Positions 26,499 to 36,228 of a stretch of 64,000 nt of DNA are shown one piece after another. Each line of letters begins with the position of its first letter. The first letter of the stretch is position 1. The translations under genes and the position numbers were made by a program. This DNA comes from Bradyrhizobium erythrophlei (lineage in GTDB: Bacteria > Pseudomonadota > Alphaproteobacteria > Rhizobiales > Xanthobacteraceae). The stretch spans positions 6,696,001 to 6,760,000 of the forward strand of contig NZ_LT670817.1 in the NCBI RefSeq assembly GCF_900129425.1, given 5' to 3'. The notes beneath the pieces were generated by a model, which worked only from the letters and a program-made list of their open reading frames with translations, ran no database searches and was not told where the DNA came from.

Positions 26499-26521
26499 TG
26501 ATATCATCTTGAAGATATCAT
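26499..26521. promoter_or_regulatory. inverted repeat upstream of the antitoxin gene
   Basis: GATGATATCATC overlaps ATGATATC-TTGAA-GATATCAT, giving two overlapping palindromes. It lies about 27 bases before the antitoxin start codon, where MazE-type antitoxins bind their own promoters. Confidence 0.6.
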
Positions 26522-26581
26522 TTTTCAAGGTCGGGCGGCCCTGGGCCGACTCGGGGGACGCCGGAAGCCCGCTCGCCAGCC

Positions 26582-27835
26582 CTACTCGTCGTCGAACTCG
26601 TCTTCCTCGTTGACCTTGGTGCTGCTGCGCCGATGCGACAGCGGTTTGCTGCCGCCGAGCGATCCCGTCACGAATGGCGCGCGCGACGCATAGGGATTGC
26701 GTCCCGCCGCGCGCGCGGCGACTTCCTCGCCCGACATCGCTGCCGGCTGGCAGATGATCGGCCGGCTGGCGCGGCGCATCAGATCGACGTGGATGTGATT
26801 GTAGTGATAGACGTTGGAGCCGGGCGCCAGCACGGTGGTAAACTGCTGGCAGGCGGTGGCCTGCACGTCGCGCAGAAAGCCCTGCTCCTCCGGCAAGCCC
26901 TTCCAGCCGTCCTGCACTGAAATGTGCCGCCCGTCGGCGAGCGTGAAGCCGGCGATGTCAAGCGCATTGCCGAAGGCGTGCTCGGAAATATGCGCATGCG
27001 AATTACCGTTCATGCCGCGGCAGGAATAGGCGGAGATCTGCCTGATCTCGACGACACGGGCGCCGAACCAGCGCATCGCGGCGGGCTGCACGGAATCGGC
27101 GAGCCAGCGGTCGAGCACCGAGACGATCGGACAGGCCAGTGTCGCCGCGGGTTTTACCGCGACCGGCCCGAACGCGGCAACGGAGTTGCCCTGCGCCGGG
27201 CCGAGCCGCGGCAGCGGTTGCGCCTCCGGCAGACCGGGGGCGGCACCGGCACGTTCCGGATAGGGCGGCGACATGCGGTCGCGCGGCGGATAGGCCTGCG
27301 TTCCCTGATACGGCGCTCGATACGATCCTTGATACGGCCCCTGGGAGACCGGTGGCCTCGACCCTGGCGTGCCCTCGGGCGGCAGTTCGATTTCGTCTTC
27401 CTCCGCCGCGACGCCGGGCGGGGTCAATGAAATCGGACCGCTGGACCCAGCGCCGTAGCCCGGCTGGCGCATTGAAGTATCCGGATAAGCTGACGGCGGC
27501 GGAGCCGTAGGCGGCTGCGAAATCGGCCAGCGCGGCGCATTGCCGATGTTGGCGGGCGGCCGCAGGTCGTCATCGGCGAAGCCGAAGCTGCCGCTGCTTT
27601 CGCCGAGCGCCGCGACCTTGAGCGGAAACTCGGCGCCGCAGACCCCGGGACCCGAAATCGGGTCGATCCGGACCAGGTCGGCGCTTTCCTTCACCGCGCC
27701 GGATTTCAGACATGCGATCTCGGCCTCGGCCCGCCACGGTTCGCGCTCCTCGGTTTGAAAAAAACCGCGACCGCAACCCGCCAGCGAAACAAGGACGAAG
27801 GAGCCGACGAGATACAAGCGAACTCCGCGCGTCAT
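26582..27835 (-). CDS. extensin-like (M15-peptidase-related) lipoprotein
   Basis: 417-residue exported lipoprotein. The start MTRGVRLYLV at 27835 gives a signal peptide with lipobox SLAG|C (C21). A long Pro/Gly/Tyr/Gln-rich low-complexity region (about residues 90-200) precedes the C-terminal extensin-like domain. In it SEHAFGNALDIAGF and HYNHIHVDLM match the zinc-binding HxxxxxxD and HxH pattern of M15 D-Ala carboxypeptidases, with four cysteines likely in disulfides. A role in cell wall remodelling is inferred from that similarity. Confidence 0.88.
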   Translation of the reverse strand: MTRGVRLYLVGSFVLVSLAGCGRGFFQTEEREPWRAEAEIACLKSGAVKESADLVRIDPISGPGVCGAEFPLKVAALGESSGSFGFADDDLRPPANIGNAPRWPISQPPTAPPPSAYPDTSMRQPGYGAGSSGPISLTPPGVAAEEDEIELPPEGTPGSRPPVSQGPYQGSYRAPYQGTQAYPPRDRMSPPYPERAGAAPGLPEAQPLPRLGPAQGNSVAAFGPVAVKPAATLACPIVSVLDRWLADSVQPAAMRWFGARVVEIRQISAYSCRGMNGNSHAHISEHAFGNALDIAGFTLADGRHISVQDGWKGLPEEQGFLRDVQATACQQFTTVLAPGSNVYHYNHIHVDLMRRASRPIICQPAAMSGEEVAARAAGRNPYASRAPFVTGSLGGSKPLSHRRSSTKVNEEDEFDDE

Positions 27836-28012
27836 CCGCGCACGTTCGGCCAATTTATTTAAGGACTCTTCAACGCCATGTTTTCACGACTCTTTAACCA
27901 CGTCGGGCCGCCGCGGAGAGGTGGCGAGGACAGCAAGGCTGACTTTTTTCGCGAGGAACGGTTTGCTAACTTTGGCGTTAGCGGGCAGCGACGTGAACCA
28001 GGGAGGTTTCCC

Positions 28013-28096
28013 ATGACGTTCGTCGGTAAGCTGAGCGTTGTTGCCGCGTATGTGGCGTTTGCTTTCGTCGGCGCGATAGTGCTCGGCGTGATCTAG
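28013..28096 (+). CDS. 27-residue single-span membrane peptide
   Basis: MTFVGKLSVVAAYVAFAFVGAIVLGVI: a lysine near the start, then one hydrophobic helix through to the end. The ribosome binding site GGGAGG lies six bases before the ATG. A longer in-frame ORF from 27878 has no such site and an unlikely composition. No family is recognised. Similar tiny membrane proteins are known in rhizobia, but the function is unknown. Confidence 0.55.
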   Translation: MTFVGKLSVVAAYVAFAFVGAIVLGVI

Positions 28097-28188
28097 CGCT
28101 CAGCAACCCAGATCTTGCAGCGCCCGGCGGTTGGACCATTCCGGCCCCGGGCATTTTCTTGCGATACGGCGACGCGCAACCCCCTGCC

Positions 28189-31100
28189 TCACCACGCGTA
28201 GCGCACCACGCCCTTGCCGGCGTAAGACTGCGTCACCTCGGAGAATTCGCCCTCGAAGGTGGCGGCGGCGGACCAGCCGTTGGTCCATTTCATCTCGGCC
28301 GAAGCGGTGGTCAGCGCGGAATCATGTGCCTCCGCCGCGCCGTTGACGACGAAGGAAGCACCGGGCAGCGTCTGGAACGTGGCCGCGATATTGCGGTCGG
28401 GGTTGTAATCATGCGCCCAGGCGAAGCGGCCGCGCAGGGTGAAGATGCCGTCCTGCAGGGCATAGGACTTGTCGGTGCGAAGCCCGAGTTCGCTGCGGGT
28501 GTCGGTGACGCTCTGGGAATTGTAGGCCAGCGCAAAGGTATTCGTCCCCGACAGCGCCTGCTCGGCATAGGCCGGCAGATCGAAGGTGGTGAACTGGCCC
28601 GCGGCGTAGGGCGTGAGGCCGACGCCGCCCATCCACGGCGTGACAAAACGATAGCCACCTTCGAGGCGGCCCGAATAGGCGTTGGCGTTGAACTGCGCAC
28701 GGAGTTGATCCGCGCCGGCAATCGTCACGGTGCGGTCGGTGGTGATGTCCTGCCAGCCATAGGCCAGCGCCGCCGAGATGTAGGCGGGCCCAACGGTGTG
28801 GTGCACGAACGCGCCGGCCTGGAACAGGTCGGAGCGGCCGCTGCCCAATCCGTTGGCGAGCGAAAAATTGGTAGCGCCGCCGGCCAGCGCAAAACCCGCC
28901 AGCGTAAACGGCGAGAAGCGATAGTCGGCGCCGACGGCCGTACCTGCGATGCGGCTGGTCGCGGTGTTCGAGCCCAGCGCGGCATTGCCGTCGGTGGTCT
29001 GCGACCCGCCATAGCCCGCCGCCCACACGCTCCAGCGCTGCGCGAACGGATCGGCGACGGGCGGAGCCTTCGTATAGACCGCGGCATAGGCATCGCGCTC
29101 GCTCTTCGAACGTGCCTTGCCGTTCGCGGCGTAAGCGTTTGCTCCATCGTCGGCTTCGGCGAACGGCGTCGCTCCCGCGCCGCCGGTCGCGCCGTCGCCG
29201 CGTCCGGCGATGAAGGGATCGGTGAGCAGGCCCATGAACAGGTTCATCGCGTCGAAGGTGGTCTGCTGCGAACCGGTCGCGACCTCGCCGGAGGCCTGCG
29301 TCAGGCCTGCGGGACCGAGCGCCGCAAACGCTGCGGGAATGCCGCCAGTGCGGTTGAAGAAGCCGGTCAGCGCGTTGGCGACGTTCTGCTGGTTGACGTT
29401 GAGGTTGCCGCTCGGCGGCGTGAAATTCAGCCTGACGTTCAGATAGGCGTCATTGCCGTCATAGCTCAGGCTCGATTGCAGATTCGACATGTTGGAGACG
29501 ACAGTCGGATTGAAAGTACTGCCGCCGAGGCCGCCGGTCGCATTGACGATGGTGTACTGCTTGCTGACATAGCTGCCGGGAAGGAAGACCGCATTCACCG
29601 TCGCGCCGCCCAGCGCCGCGGTGCCCGTGACATTGGTGCGTCCGGCGTTCGCCGGCGAGACCTGGATCATGTAGGTCGAGGCCGCCGTGAACGAGAGGTT
29701 ACCCTGCACGGCCAGCGGGCCGAAGATGCTGCCGCCTGTACTGCCGGGCGCCAGCGTGCCGCCCGTGATCGCCGTATTGCCGACGGTGCCGCTGCCGGTG
29801 AGCGTGGCGCCGGCGTTCACCGTGGTCAGACTGGAAGGCGCGATCGAGCCGTCGACCTCGAGCACGCCGCCATTGACGGTCGTCGTGCCGGTATAGTGGT
29901 TGATGCCGGCGAGGATCTGCGTGCCGGGGCCGTCCTTGACGATGGCGAGCACCGGGCCGCCGGCGCCGCCTTCGCCGCCGGTTCCGTCCCGCAGCACGCC
30001 CGAGAACGAGGTCGTCGCGCCGCTGGCGCCGGTGATGGTCAGCGTCGCGGTACCGGAAGCGCTGGCGTTCTGCACGACGCCGCCGCCGGCATTGCCGTCA
30101 GCCAGCGATGCGATCGAATTGCTGAAGCTGCTGAGCGTGAGCGTCGCGCCGGTATTGACCTCGAAGGCGGAATTGAGCGACAGCGCGGTGGTCGAATTGG
30201 CGATCACGGTTCCCGAGTCGATGTAGGTGATGCCGGAATAGGTGTCGTTGCCGGACAGCGCCACCTCTCTCAATCCGGCGCCGGCGATGCTCTCGAACGT
30301 CAGCTTGCCTCCGCTTGATCCCGGCGCGTCCGTGATGTCGCCGGTGATGCGGAAAAAACCGCTGCCGGAATCGATGGTGCCGCCATTGGCGGTGATCTGG
30401 ATGGCGTTGGCGATCGCGCGCTCGCTCAACGGCAGGGACTGCAGCGTGCCGCCGTCGAAGGTCAAAGTGCCCTTGCCGATTGCCGAGGAGACTATCCCGG
30501 AACTGGGTTGCCCCACCACGTTGAAGACCGAGTCGACGCCAAGCTGCAGCGTGCCGGCGGAGATCGTGGTGCCGCCGCCATAGGTGTTGTTGCCGCTCAG
30601 CAGCAGAGTACCGGCACCGGTTTTGGTGAGCGCGCCGTTGGCGCCGGTGATCGTCCCCGTCGCCGTCAGCGTCGTGCTGGCGTCGGTGGAAATCGTGCCG
30701 CCGGCGACGCCAAGGTTGATGGCGTGCGTGAGCGAGAAAGTCGCCATCGTTTCCAGCGTGCCGCCGGTGAAGGTGAGCGCGCCCGACGCCGCGCCGAGAC
30801 CGCCGTCCGAAGAAATCGCCAGCGTGCCCTGGTTGATCGTCCACGGCGTCACCGCGGCGGTGGCGCCGGTCAGCGTCCAGGTCGAGGCGCCGATCTTGTT
30901 GAAGGTCGAATAGCCCGAGAATTGCGAGGCGAACAGGTTGACATCGAAGGCGTCTGCACCTGTGCCGCCGAGCTGGAAGGTGTCCGCGCCAAACCCCTGC
31001 GCGGTGCCGGTGATGACGCTGCCGGGCGCGAGCGTCAGCGTGTTGCCGCCGCTGAAGAAGAGGATCGCAGTGCCACCGCTGCCGGTGATGGTGCCGGCGT

Positions 31101-32250
31101 TGAAGATCGAGGTGTTACCGGACGCCATTATCGCAATGGCGTCCGACGTAATCAGTCCGCCGGCGTTGTTGGTGACGCTGCCGCTGGTCATCGAGACCGC
31201 TTCGAACCCGCCGCCGCCCGACGCAGCCGAGATGGTTCCGGAGTTCGTGATGTTGACCACATTGCCCTGGACGCCGATACCGAAAAGGCCGGTCGCCGAA
31301 ATCGTGCCGAAATTAGTGATAGTGAGGTTCGGGGTCTGCGAGCCCGAAACGCCGAAGCCGTCGCCGGTGATCAAGCCGGTAGAGTAGTTCGTCAGGACGA
31401 GCGTATTGGCATTGAGGCCGGTGCCGCTATTGCCTGATGTCGGCGCCGAGATCGTGCCGTAATTGTAGACCACGGCGCTGTTGGCGTTGATGCCGAAGGC
31501 GTCGCCGGTGATCGTGCCGCCGGCGTTGTTGGTCACCGTCACCATGCTGGTGTTGTTGGCGGCGAAATCGATACCTTCGCCGCCGCCGCCCCCGGTCAGC
31601 CCGGTAATCAGTCCCGAATTCACCACTGTGCCGGTGCCGACGCCCTGGATGCCGACGACGCCCTGGATGGTCGCGCCGGCTTTGTTGGTTACCGAAAGCC
31701 CATCTCCGCTGTTGATCCCGGCGGAGTCAAAAAGGTTGTCGGGAATGTCGAGCCTGCCGATGGTCCCGGAATTGACCACCGTCAGATTGCCGCCGGCGTT
31801 GATACCCCAGACGTCGCCGATTGCGCCGTTGCCCGCGGTCGTGATGGTGCCGAAATTGTTGATGGTGTTGTTGTCGCCAACGTCGATGCCGATGCTGGTG
31901 CCGGTCACCGACGCAGGCGGCGGCCCCGCCACCACGTTAATCGTGAGCCCGTTCTGCGTACCGTCGCCATATCCCGTGTTGATTCCGGGTCCCTGGTCCA
32001 GGGTGGCGCCGCTGCAGGCCACCGTGACGTTGTCGCCGGTGGCGGGCGAGCAACCGGCAAAGGCGGCCGATGGCACGAACGCCGCGGCGCCGAAAAGGCC
32101 GATCACGGCGAACCGTGAAGCCGCGAGGCGATCGCGGACGCACTTTCGGGCAACGTCAGGACATGACGAAGTCAGTCTGGTCGATTCGACTTGACGCAAC
32201 GCAATGCCCCCGCACCCACTTCGCAGCGGCCCCGCCCGAGGCGCTGACAA
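28189..32250 (-). CDS. large type V autotransporter with PATR-type passenger
   Basis: Up to 1353 residues, secreted through its own C-terminal beta-barrel. The signal peptide core is about residues 46-66 (FAVIGLFGAAAFVPSAAFA). The passenger is low-complexity and beta-helical: many NSGTI, NNAGGTITGDAF and TNFGTISA repeats, then autotransporter-associated strand repeats such as GALTKTGAGTLLLSGNNTYGG. The last 280 or so residues form the barrel (WSVWAAGYGGSQ onwards), ending in aromatic W. The start is uncertain: TTG at 32250, or TTG at 32199 after GGGGG. The long plus-strand frames across it are artefacts of high GC. Confidence 0.93.
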   Translation of the reverse strand: MSAPRAGPLRSGCGGIALRQVESTRLTSSCPDVARKCVRDRLAASRFAVIGLFGAAAFVPSAAFAGCSPATGDNVTVACSGATLDQGPGINTGYGDGTQNGLTINVVAGPPPASVTGTSIGIDVGDNNTINNFGTITTAGNGAIGDVWGINAGGNLTVVNSGTIGRLDIPDNLFDSAGINSGDGLSVTNKAGATIQGVVGIQGVGTGTVVNSGLITGLTGGGGGEGIDFAANNTSMVTVTNNAGGTITGDAFGINANSAVVYNYGTISAPTSGNSGTGLNANTLVLTNYSTGLITGDGFGVSGSQTPNLTITNFGTISATGLFGIGVQGNVVNITNSGTISAASGGGGFEAVSMTSGSVTNNAGGLITSDAIAIMASGNTSIFNAGTITGSGGTAILFFSGGNTLTLAPGSVITGTAQGFGADTFQLGGTGADAFDVNLFASQFSGYSTFNKIGASTWTLTGATAAVTPWTINQGTLAISSDGGLGAASGALTFTGGTLETMATFSLTHAINLGVAGGTISTDASTTLTATGTITGANGALTKTGAGTLLLSGNNTYGGGTTISAGTLQLGVDSVFNVVGQPSSGIVSSAIGKGTLTFDGGTLQSLPLSERAIANAIQITANGGTIDSGSGFFRITGDITDAPGSSGGKLTFESIAGAGLREVALSGNDTYSGITYIDSGTVIANSTTALSLNSAFEVNTGATLTLSSFSNSIASLADGNAGGGVVQNASASGTATLTITGASGATTSFSGVLRDGTGGEGGAGGPVLAIVKDGPGTQILAGINHYTGTTTVNGGVLEVDGSIAPSSLTTVNAGATLTGSGTVGNTAITGGTLAPGSTGGSIFGPLAVQGNLSFTAASTYMIQVSPANAGRTNVTGTAALGGATVNAVFLPGSYVSKQYTIVNATGGLGGSTFNPTVVSNMSNLQSSLSYDGNDAYLNVRLNFTPPSGNLNVNQQNVANALTGFFNRTGGIPAAFAALGPAGLTQASGEVATGSQQTTFDAMNLFMGLLTDPFIAGRGDGATGGAGATPFAEADDGANAYAANGKARSKSERDAYAAVYTKAPPVADPFAQRWSVWAAGYGGSQTTDGNAALGSNTATSRIAGTAVGADYRFSPFTLAGFALAGGATNFSLANGLGSGRSDLFQAGAFVHHTVGPAYISAALAYGWQDITTDRTVTIAGADQLRAQFNANAYSGRLEGGYRFVTPWMGGVGLTPYAAGQFTTFDLPAYAEQALSGTNTFALAYNSQSVTDTRSELGLRTDKSYALQDGIFTLRGRFAWAHDYNPDRNIAATFQTLPGASFVVNGAAEAHDSALTTASAEMKWTNGWSAAATFEGEFSEVTQSYAGKGVVRYAW

Positions 32251-32513
32251 TGCACCTTAACGGCGAATGTCCGGGGGTGAAGGCCGTCACGCGATGCGGC
32301 GGCCAAATCTGGTGCCGTTGCGGCATATCGGCAACATTTTCAGGACTCAACCAGCCGGCGTGAAGTTGCAGAAAAGCGACGCCGCACGTTTTACGTTTAT
32401 TTTTCGATTGTGGACTCCCCCTCTCGCGCGCAATGTTCAGCCGCCGTTCAGCCGCCTGGCCCCCCAATCGCCCGACGGTCGTCTTCGTTTCCATTTCCTG
32501 ATCAGGTTCACGC

Positions 32514-33605
32514 GTGACGTGGCACCGGTTTTCATTCGCGGCCTGGCTTCTGATCTGCCTGATGCTGGCCGGCGCGGTGAACGCCTTTGCGATGCCTTCG
32601 GCGAGACAAGCCACGCGCGCGCAGGCCTCCGTCGATGCGATCTCCGGTGCGGTCAAACTCGCGCAAAACCAGCCTGCACAAGCACCTGCGCCGGCAACCG
32701 CTCCCTCGCCGGCGCAGCCCGCCGCCGACGAGCCGATCGGCAACGTCGCGACGCTGACCGGCAGCGCCACCGTCACCCGCAACAAGGCTTCGACGCCGCT
32801 CAACCTCCAGGACGACATTTTCGCAAATGACGTGCTGCAGACCTCGGCCAATTCGACGCTCGGCGTCACCTTCTACGACGCCACCACGTTCAACCTCACC
32901 GCCAACGCCCGGATTGCGGTCGACAATTATGTGTATGAGGAAGGCGGCAAACAGAATGGCGCGCTGTTCGATGTCGCCAAGGGTACGGTGGCCTTCGTCG
33001 CCGCCGCCGTCGCCAAGACCGGAGACATGAAAATCTCGACGCCGACAGCGACGCTGGGCATTCGCGGCACCACCGGCCTGGTGGAGGTACCGGAAGGCGC
33101 CGCCGCCACCAATCCGAACAACGTCGCGATCAAGCTCTATCCCGATCCGGACGGCCATGTCGGCCGGATCGAGGTCAACGATCGCGCCGGCGCGCGGCTC
33201 GGTTTTCTCACCCAGGGCGCCAGCGGTTTTACCATCCGGCCCGGCGCCGGCGGGCGGTTTACCGCGGCGCCGCTCATGATCTCGCCACAGCAGGCGCTGC
33301 GCGATCAGGGCATCGTGCGCCAGGTGCACGCCGCGCAAAGCGTCGGCCGCCAGATCGTCACCCAGCGGCGCATTCAACGCCTGCAAAATCCCGGCAGAAA
33401 TAATCCGGCGAACCCGGCGCGTCAGCCCGGTTCGCCGCGGCAGCCGGGACTGCCGAACCGGCCGGGACAGCCACCGCAACCGCCGGGCCTGCAGCGTCAG
33501 CCTAATGCACCCGGCGTGCGTCAGCCCGGATTGCAAAACAGGCCCGCGCTGCAACAACGGCGGCCGGCCGCGCCGAAGGGAAAACCGCCGAAGGAAAGGC
33601 GCTGA
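32514..33605 (+). CDS. FecR-domain exported protein with proline-rich tail
   Basis: 363 residues starting at GTG 32514. A signal peptide (FSFAAWLLICLMLAGAVNAFA) is followed by an Ala/Pro linker. The FecR domain is about residues 75-165: GNVATLTGSATVTRN, ANDVLQTSANSTLGVTFYDATTFNLTANARI and DVAKGTVAFVAAAV. The last 90 residues are rich in Pro, Gln, Arg and Gly in repeated RQPG/RPGQP steps. Such FecR proteins without an anti-sigma helix are periplasmic or surface proteins of unknown role. It is divergent from the autotransporter with a 263 bp shared promoter region. Confidence 0.88.
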   Translation: MTWHRFSFAAWLLICLMLAGAVNAFAMPSARQATRAQASVDAISGAVKLAQNQPAQAPAPATAPSPAQPAADEPIGNVATLTGSATVTRNKASTPLNLQDDIFANDVLQTSANSTLGVTFYDATTFNLTANARIAVDNYVYEEGGKQNGALFDVAKGTVAFVAAAVAKTGDMKISTPTATLGIRGTTGLVEVPEGAAATNPNNVAIKLYPDPDGHVGRIEVNDRAGARLGFLTQGASGFTIRPGAGGRFTAAPLMISPQQALRDQGIVRQVHAAQSVGRQIVTQRRIQRLQNPGRNNPANPARQPGSPRQPGLPNRPGQPPQPPGLQRQPNAPGVRQPGLQNRPALQQRRPAAPKGKPPKERR

Positions 33606-33710
33606 GGCACAAAACAAAGGGCCGCCCGCAACGCCGCAGAGCCCTCGCGACGCGCGCGGGCGGCAATGCGCGACCAGAGCAAGATGGTTTTAATTTGAAT
33701 CGGTGCCCTT

Positions 33711-33829
33711 CACCTCTCCCCAGCGGGGAGAGGTCGATTTGCGCAGCAAATCGGGTGAGGCGCTGCATCAACGATAGACCGCAGCCCCTCACCCGGCGCT
33801 ACGCGCCGACCTCTCCCTATGGGAGAGGT
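33711..33829. repeat. second palindromic repeat family (CCTCTCCCC...GGGGAGAGGT), copy 1
   Basis: CACCTCTCCCCAGCGGGGAGAGGT, then a spacer with GATTTGCGCAGCAAATC, then CCCCTCACCCGGCGC...GACCTCTCCCTATGGGAGAGGT. Paired hairpins are arranged as a larger inverted unit. Other copies are at 39645 and 46911. It lies between the convergent FecR and histidine kinase genes. Confidence 0.88.
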
Positions 33830-33885
33830 AAAAAAATCTTCGCTGCGTCGCAGTTTAACCTAACCTCATCTCTTCTCATCTCGCT

Positions 33886-35265
33886 TTAGCCCGCTGGCGC
33901 TGAAAACCAGAGCCTGAGCTTGAGACCGGGCGAGTTATCCAGCATTTCCATCCGCGCACCGTGAAGACGGGCGACGGCAGCGACCAGACTGAGCCCGAGA
34001 CCGTTTCCCGGCGTGTAGCGGCTGCGCTCGAGCCGGTAAAAACGCTTTAAAACATGTTCGTGTTCGTCGGCGGGAATTCCGGGCCCGTCATCGGCGATCG
34101 AAATGACCGGCCTGCCATCGATGTTTTCGTTCGCAACGACAACTTGCCCTCCGGCGCGGCCGTGCTTGATCGCATTGTCCACGAGATTGGCGATGGCATC
34201 GAAGATCAGATCACGATCGCCGGTCACCAGCACCTCGCCATCGCCGACAACGCTGAGACGGGTGCCGTCCTGTTCGGCCGCGGCATCGTACAGTTCGGCA
34301 ACCTCATTGGCGATTTCGACCAGATTCACGATGCGGAACGCGCCCTTTCGCGCCTGCGTCTCGATTTGCGCAATCCGCGTGATTGACGAGAATATCCGCA
34401 AGACGGCATCGAGGTCGGCGATCGTGTCGCCGATCAGCAATTGATCGACCTCGCCATTGCGCTGACCGTGATAGGCCTTCTCCAGCCGTCCGCGCATTCG
34501 CGTCAGCGGCGTCCGCAAGTCGTGTGCAACATTGTCGCTAACTTGCTTGACCTCCCCCATCAACCTTTCGATGCGGTCCAGCATCAGGTTGAGGTTCTCC
34601 GCAACGCGATCCCATTCGTCGTTGCTGCCGCGGAGCGGAATACGCTTGTCGAGACCACTGAGCATGATGGCCTGGCTGGTAGCGTTGATCGATTCGATCC
34701 GCCCCACCGTCCGGCGCGTCACCAGGATGCTGGCGACCCCCGCAAGCACGAAGATCAATGCAACTCCCGAGATCACGGCCGTCTTGATCTGACCGGTAAG
34801 GCTGTCGAGATCGCTGATATTCCTTCCCACCAGCAGACGATCGCCGCTCGGAAATGTTTCGAGCATTGCCCGCAGCAGCGGCCGGCTTGTTGCGCCGGGC
34901 GATGGTTCCGGCGCGCGAAACTCTATCCATCCCCAGGCTGCCGAGGCCACCGGTGGCCATATCTTGAGGTTGCCGCTCAAAGGGTGCGATGAAGGATCGA
35001 CGAGGAGATACACGTTGTCCGCAAAACTCCTGTCGGCAATGCGTTGCTGAATCAAGGCGATCAGCCCATCGCGTCCCGATCGCTCGTAAGCGCCTTGCAG
35101 GCTCGAATACTCGGTCATGATTGCGCGATCCGACCGGCTGCGCACATAAGAGGAGGCGGACAGGTAGACGTAGCTGAAAATGGCCGACACGATCACGCCG
35201 AAGGTCCCGATCGCGATCAGCGCCAGCTTGAAAGTCGATGACCTTAAGGTCTTAGCCAGGAGCAC
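33886..35265 (-). CDS. sensor histidine kinase
   Basis: 459 residues. Two transmembrane helices (about 14-37 and 163-183) flank a periplasmic sensor domain of about 125 residues. HAMP is about 185-238. The phospho-acceptor is H248 in NVAHDLRTPLTRMRGRLE. The HATPase_c region has LVDNAIKHG (N-box) and IADDGPGIP (G1), with GNGLGLSLV (G2). It overlaps the response-regulator gene by 14 bases in the same direction, so the two form an operon. The signal is unknown. Confidence 0.94.
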   Translation of the reverse strand: MLLAKTLRSSTFKLALIAIGTFGVIVSAIFSYVYLSASSYVRSRSDRAIMTEYSSLQGAYERSGRDGLIALIQQRIADRSFADNVYLLVDPSSHPLSGNLKIWPPVASAAWGWIEFRAPEPSPGATSRPLLRAMLETFPSGDRLLVGRNISDLDSLTGQIKTAVISGVALIFVLAGVASILVTRRTVGRIESINATSQAIMLSGLDKRIPLRGSNDEWDRVAENLNLMLDRIERLMGEVKQVSDNVAHDLRTPLTRMRGRLEKAYHGQRNGEVDQLLIGDTIADLDAVLRIFSSITRIAQIETQARKGAFRIVNLVEIANEVAELYDAAAEQDGTRLSVVGDGEVLVTGDRDLIFDAIANLVDNAIKHGRAGGQVVVANENIDGRPVISIADDGPGIPADEHEHVLKRFYRLERSRYTPGNGLGLSLVAAVARLHGARMEMLDNSPGLKLRLWFSAPAG

Positions 35266-35944
35266 GGAGACAATACCCGATACCGCGAACAGTATGGATC
35301 AACGGATAGGCCTGCTGGCCGTCGACTTTGCGACGCACGCGACTGACATAGACGTCGATAATATTTGTCGAGGGATCGAAATGAAGATCCCAGACGTGCT
35401 GCAACAGCATTGCCCGGGATACAACGCGGCCTTCGTTGCGAACCAAATACTCAAGTAGCTGGAATTCCCGACGAAAAAGAACAATGTTCCTGCCGCGTCG
35501 GCTGACGCTCCGTGACACCAGGTCGACCGCGAGATCGCCGACGTGCAAGATGGTCTCTTTGACAACTGTGTCACTGCGTCGGCCCAGCGCCTCGACGCGC
35601 GCCAACAGTTCGACGAAAGAAAAAGGTTTGACCAAGTAGTCATCGCCGCCGGCACGCAAGCCGCGCACCCGGTCGTCGACTTCTCCCAGTGCACTGATGA
35701 TCAGGACGGGCGCGGCGACGCCGTCGTCGCGCAACTGACGCATGACCGCGAGGCCATCGATGTCCGGAAGCATGCGGTCGATCGTGATCAGGGCATAGTC
35801 GCCGGCGGCGCCGCGGCTCAGCGCCTCGTTGCCGTTGGCGGCCAAATCCACCTGATAACCACCGGCCGTGAGCGACTCCACGAGCTGACCGGCGGTTTCC
35901 GGGTCGTCCTCAACCACGAGAATGCGGCGGTGACCTCCCGTCAT
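35252..35944 (-). CDS. OmpR/PhoB-family response regulator
   Basis: 230 residues from the ATG at 35944 (MTGGHRRILV), chosen because the receiver fold begins there; the frame extends 20 codons upstream. Receiver residues about 7-120, phosphorylated D56 in ALITIDRMLPD, and the conserved lysine in DDYLVKPF. The winged-helix domain is residues 130-227 (RREFQLLEYLVRNEGRVVSRAMLLQHVW...VDVYVSRVRRKVD-like, HTVRGIGYCL). It is upstream of and overlaps its kinase. Confidence 0.95.
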   Translation of the reverse strand: MTGGHRRILVVEDDPETAGQLVESLTAGGYQVDLAANGNEALSRGAAGDYALITIDRMLPDIDGLAVMRQLRDDGVAAPVLIISALGEVDDRVRGLRAGGDDYLVKPFSFVELLARVEALGRRSDTVVKETILHVGDLAVDLVSRSVSRRGRNIVLFRREFQLLEYLVRNEGRVVSRAMLLQHVWDLHFDPSTNIIDVYVSRVRRKVDGQQAYPLIHTVRGIGYCLRAPG

Positions 35945-36228
35945 GGTCTTCGTCTCCGACTGACCAAATGCCGAATTCACTTCAGCACATATGTCAAAAA
36001 CCAACTCATAGGTAATCTAAAGGTTGCGTGAACAGGCTCGTACCATGCGCGCAGTGGTCGCCCAGTCGAACCAGATTGCGCTTCGCCGAAAAAGGTCCTG
36101 GTTACGATGTCCGGCTTCCGGCTCCTCGCTTGCGAGCGCGCCGACGCGATGGGGGCCGGGACAACCACCCACGCGCCGGCTGTCGCTCCGACAACCGGCC
36201 GGATCGACCGCGATGCGCTTCAGCAGCG

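Noticed and set aside
28159..30318. 719-codon plus-strand ORF opposite the autotransporter
   Set aside because: It is antisense to a clear autotransporter, with Arg/Gly/Ala-rich composition and no domain; a typical long shadow frame in high-GC repetitive DNA.
33711..33829. possible intrinsic terminators of the FecR and kinase genes
   Set aside because: Better explained as a dispersed repeat family, since two more copies occur elsewhere; no T tract.
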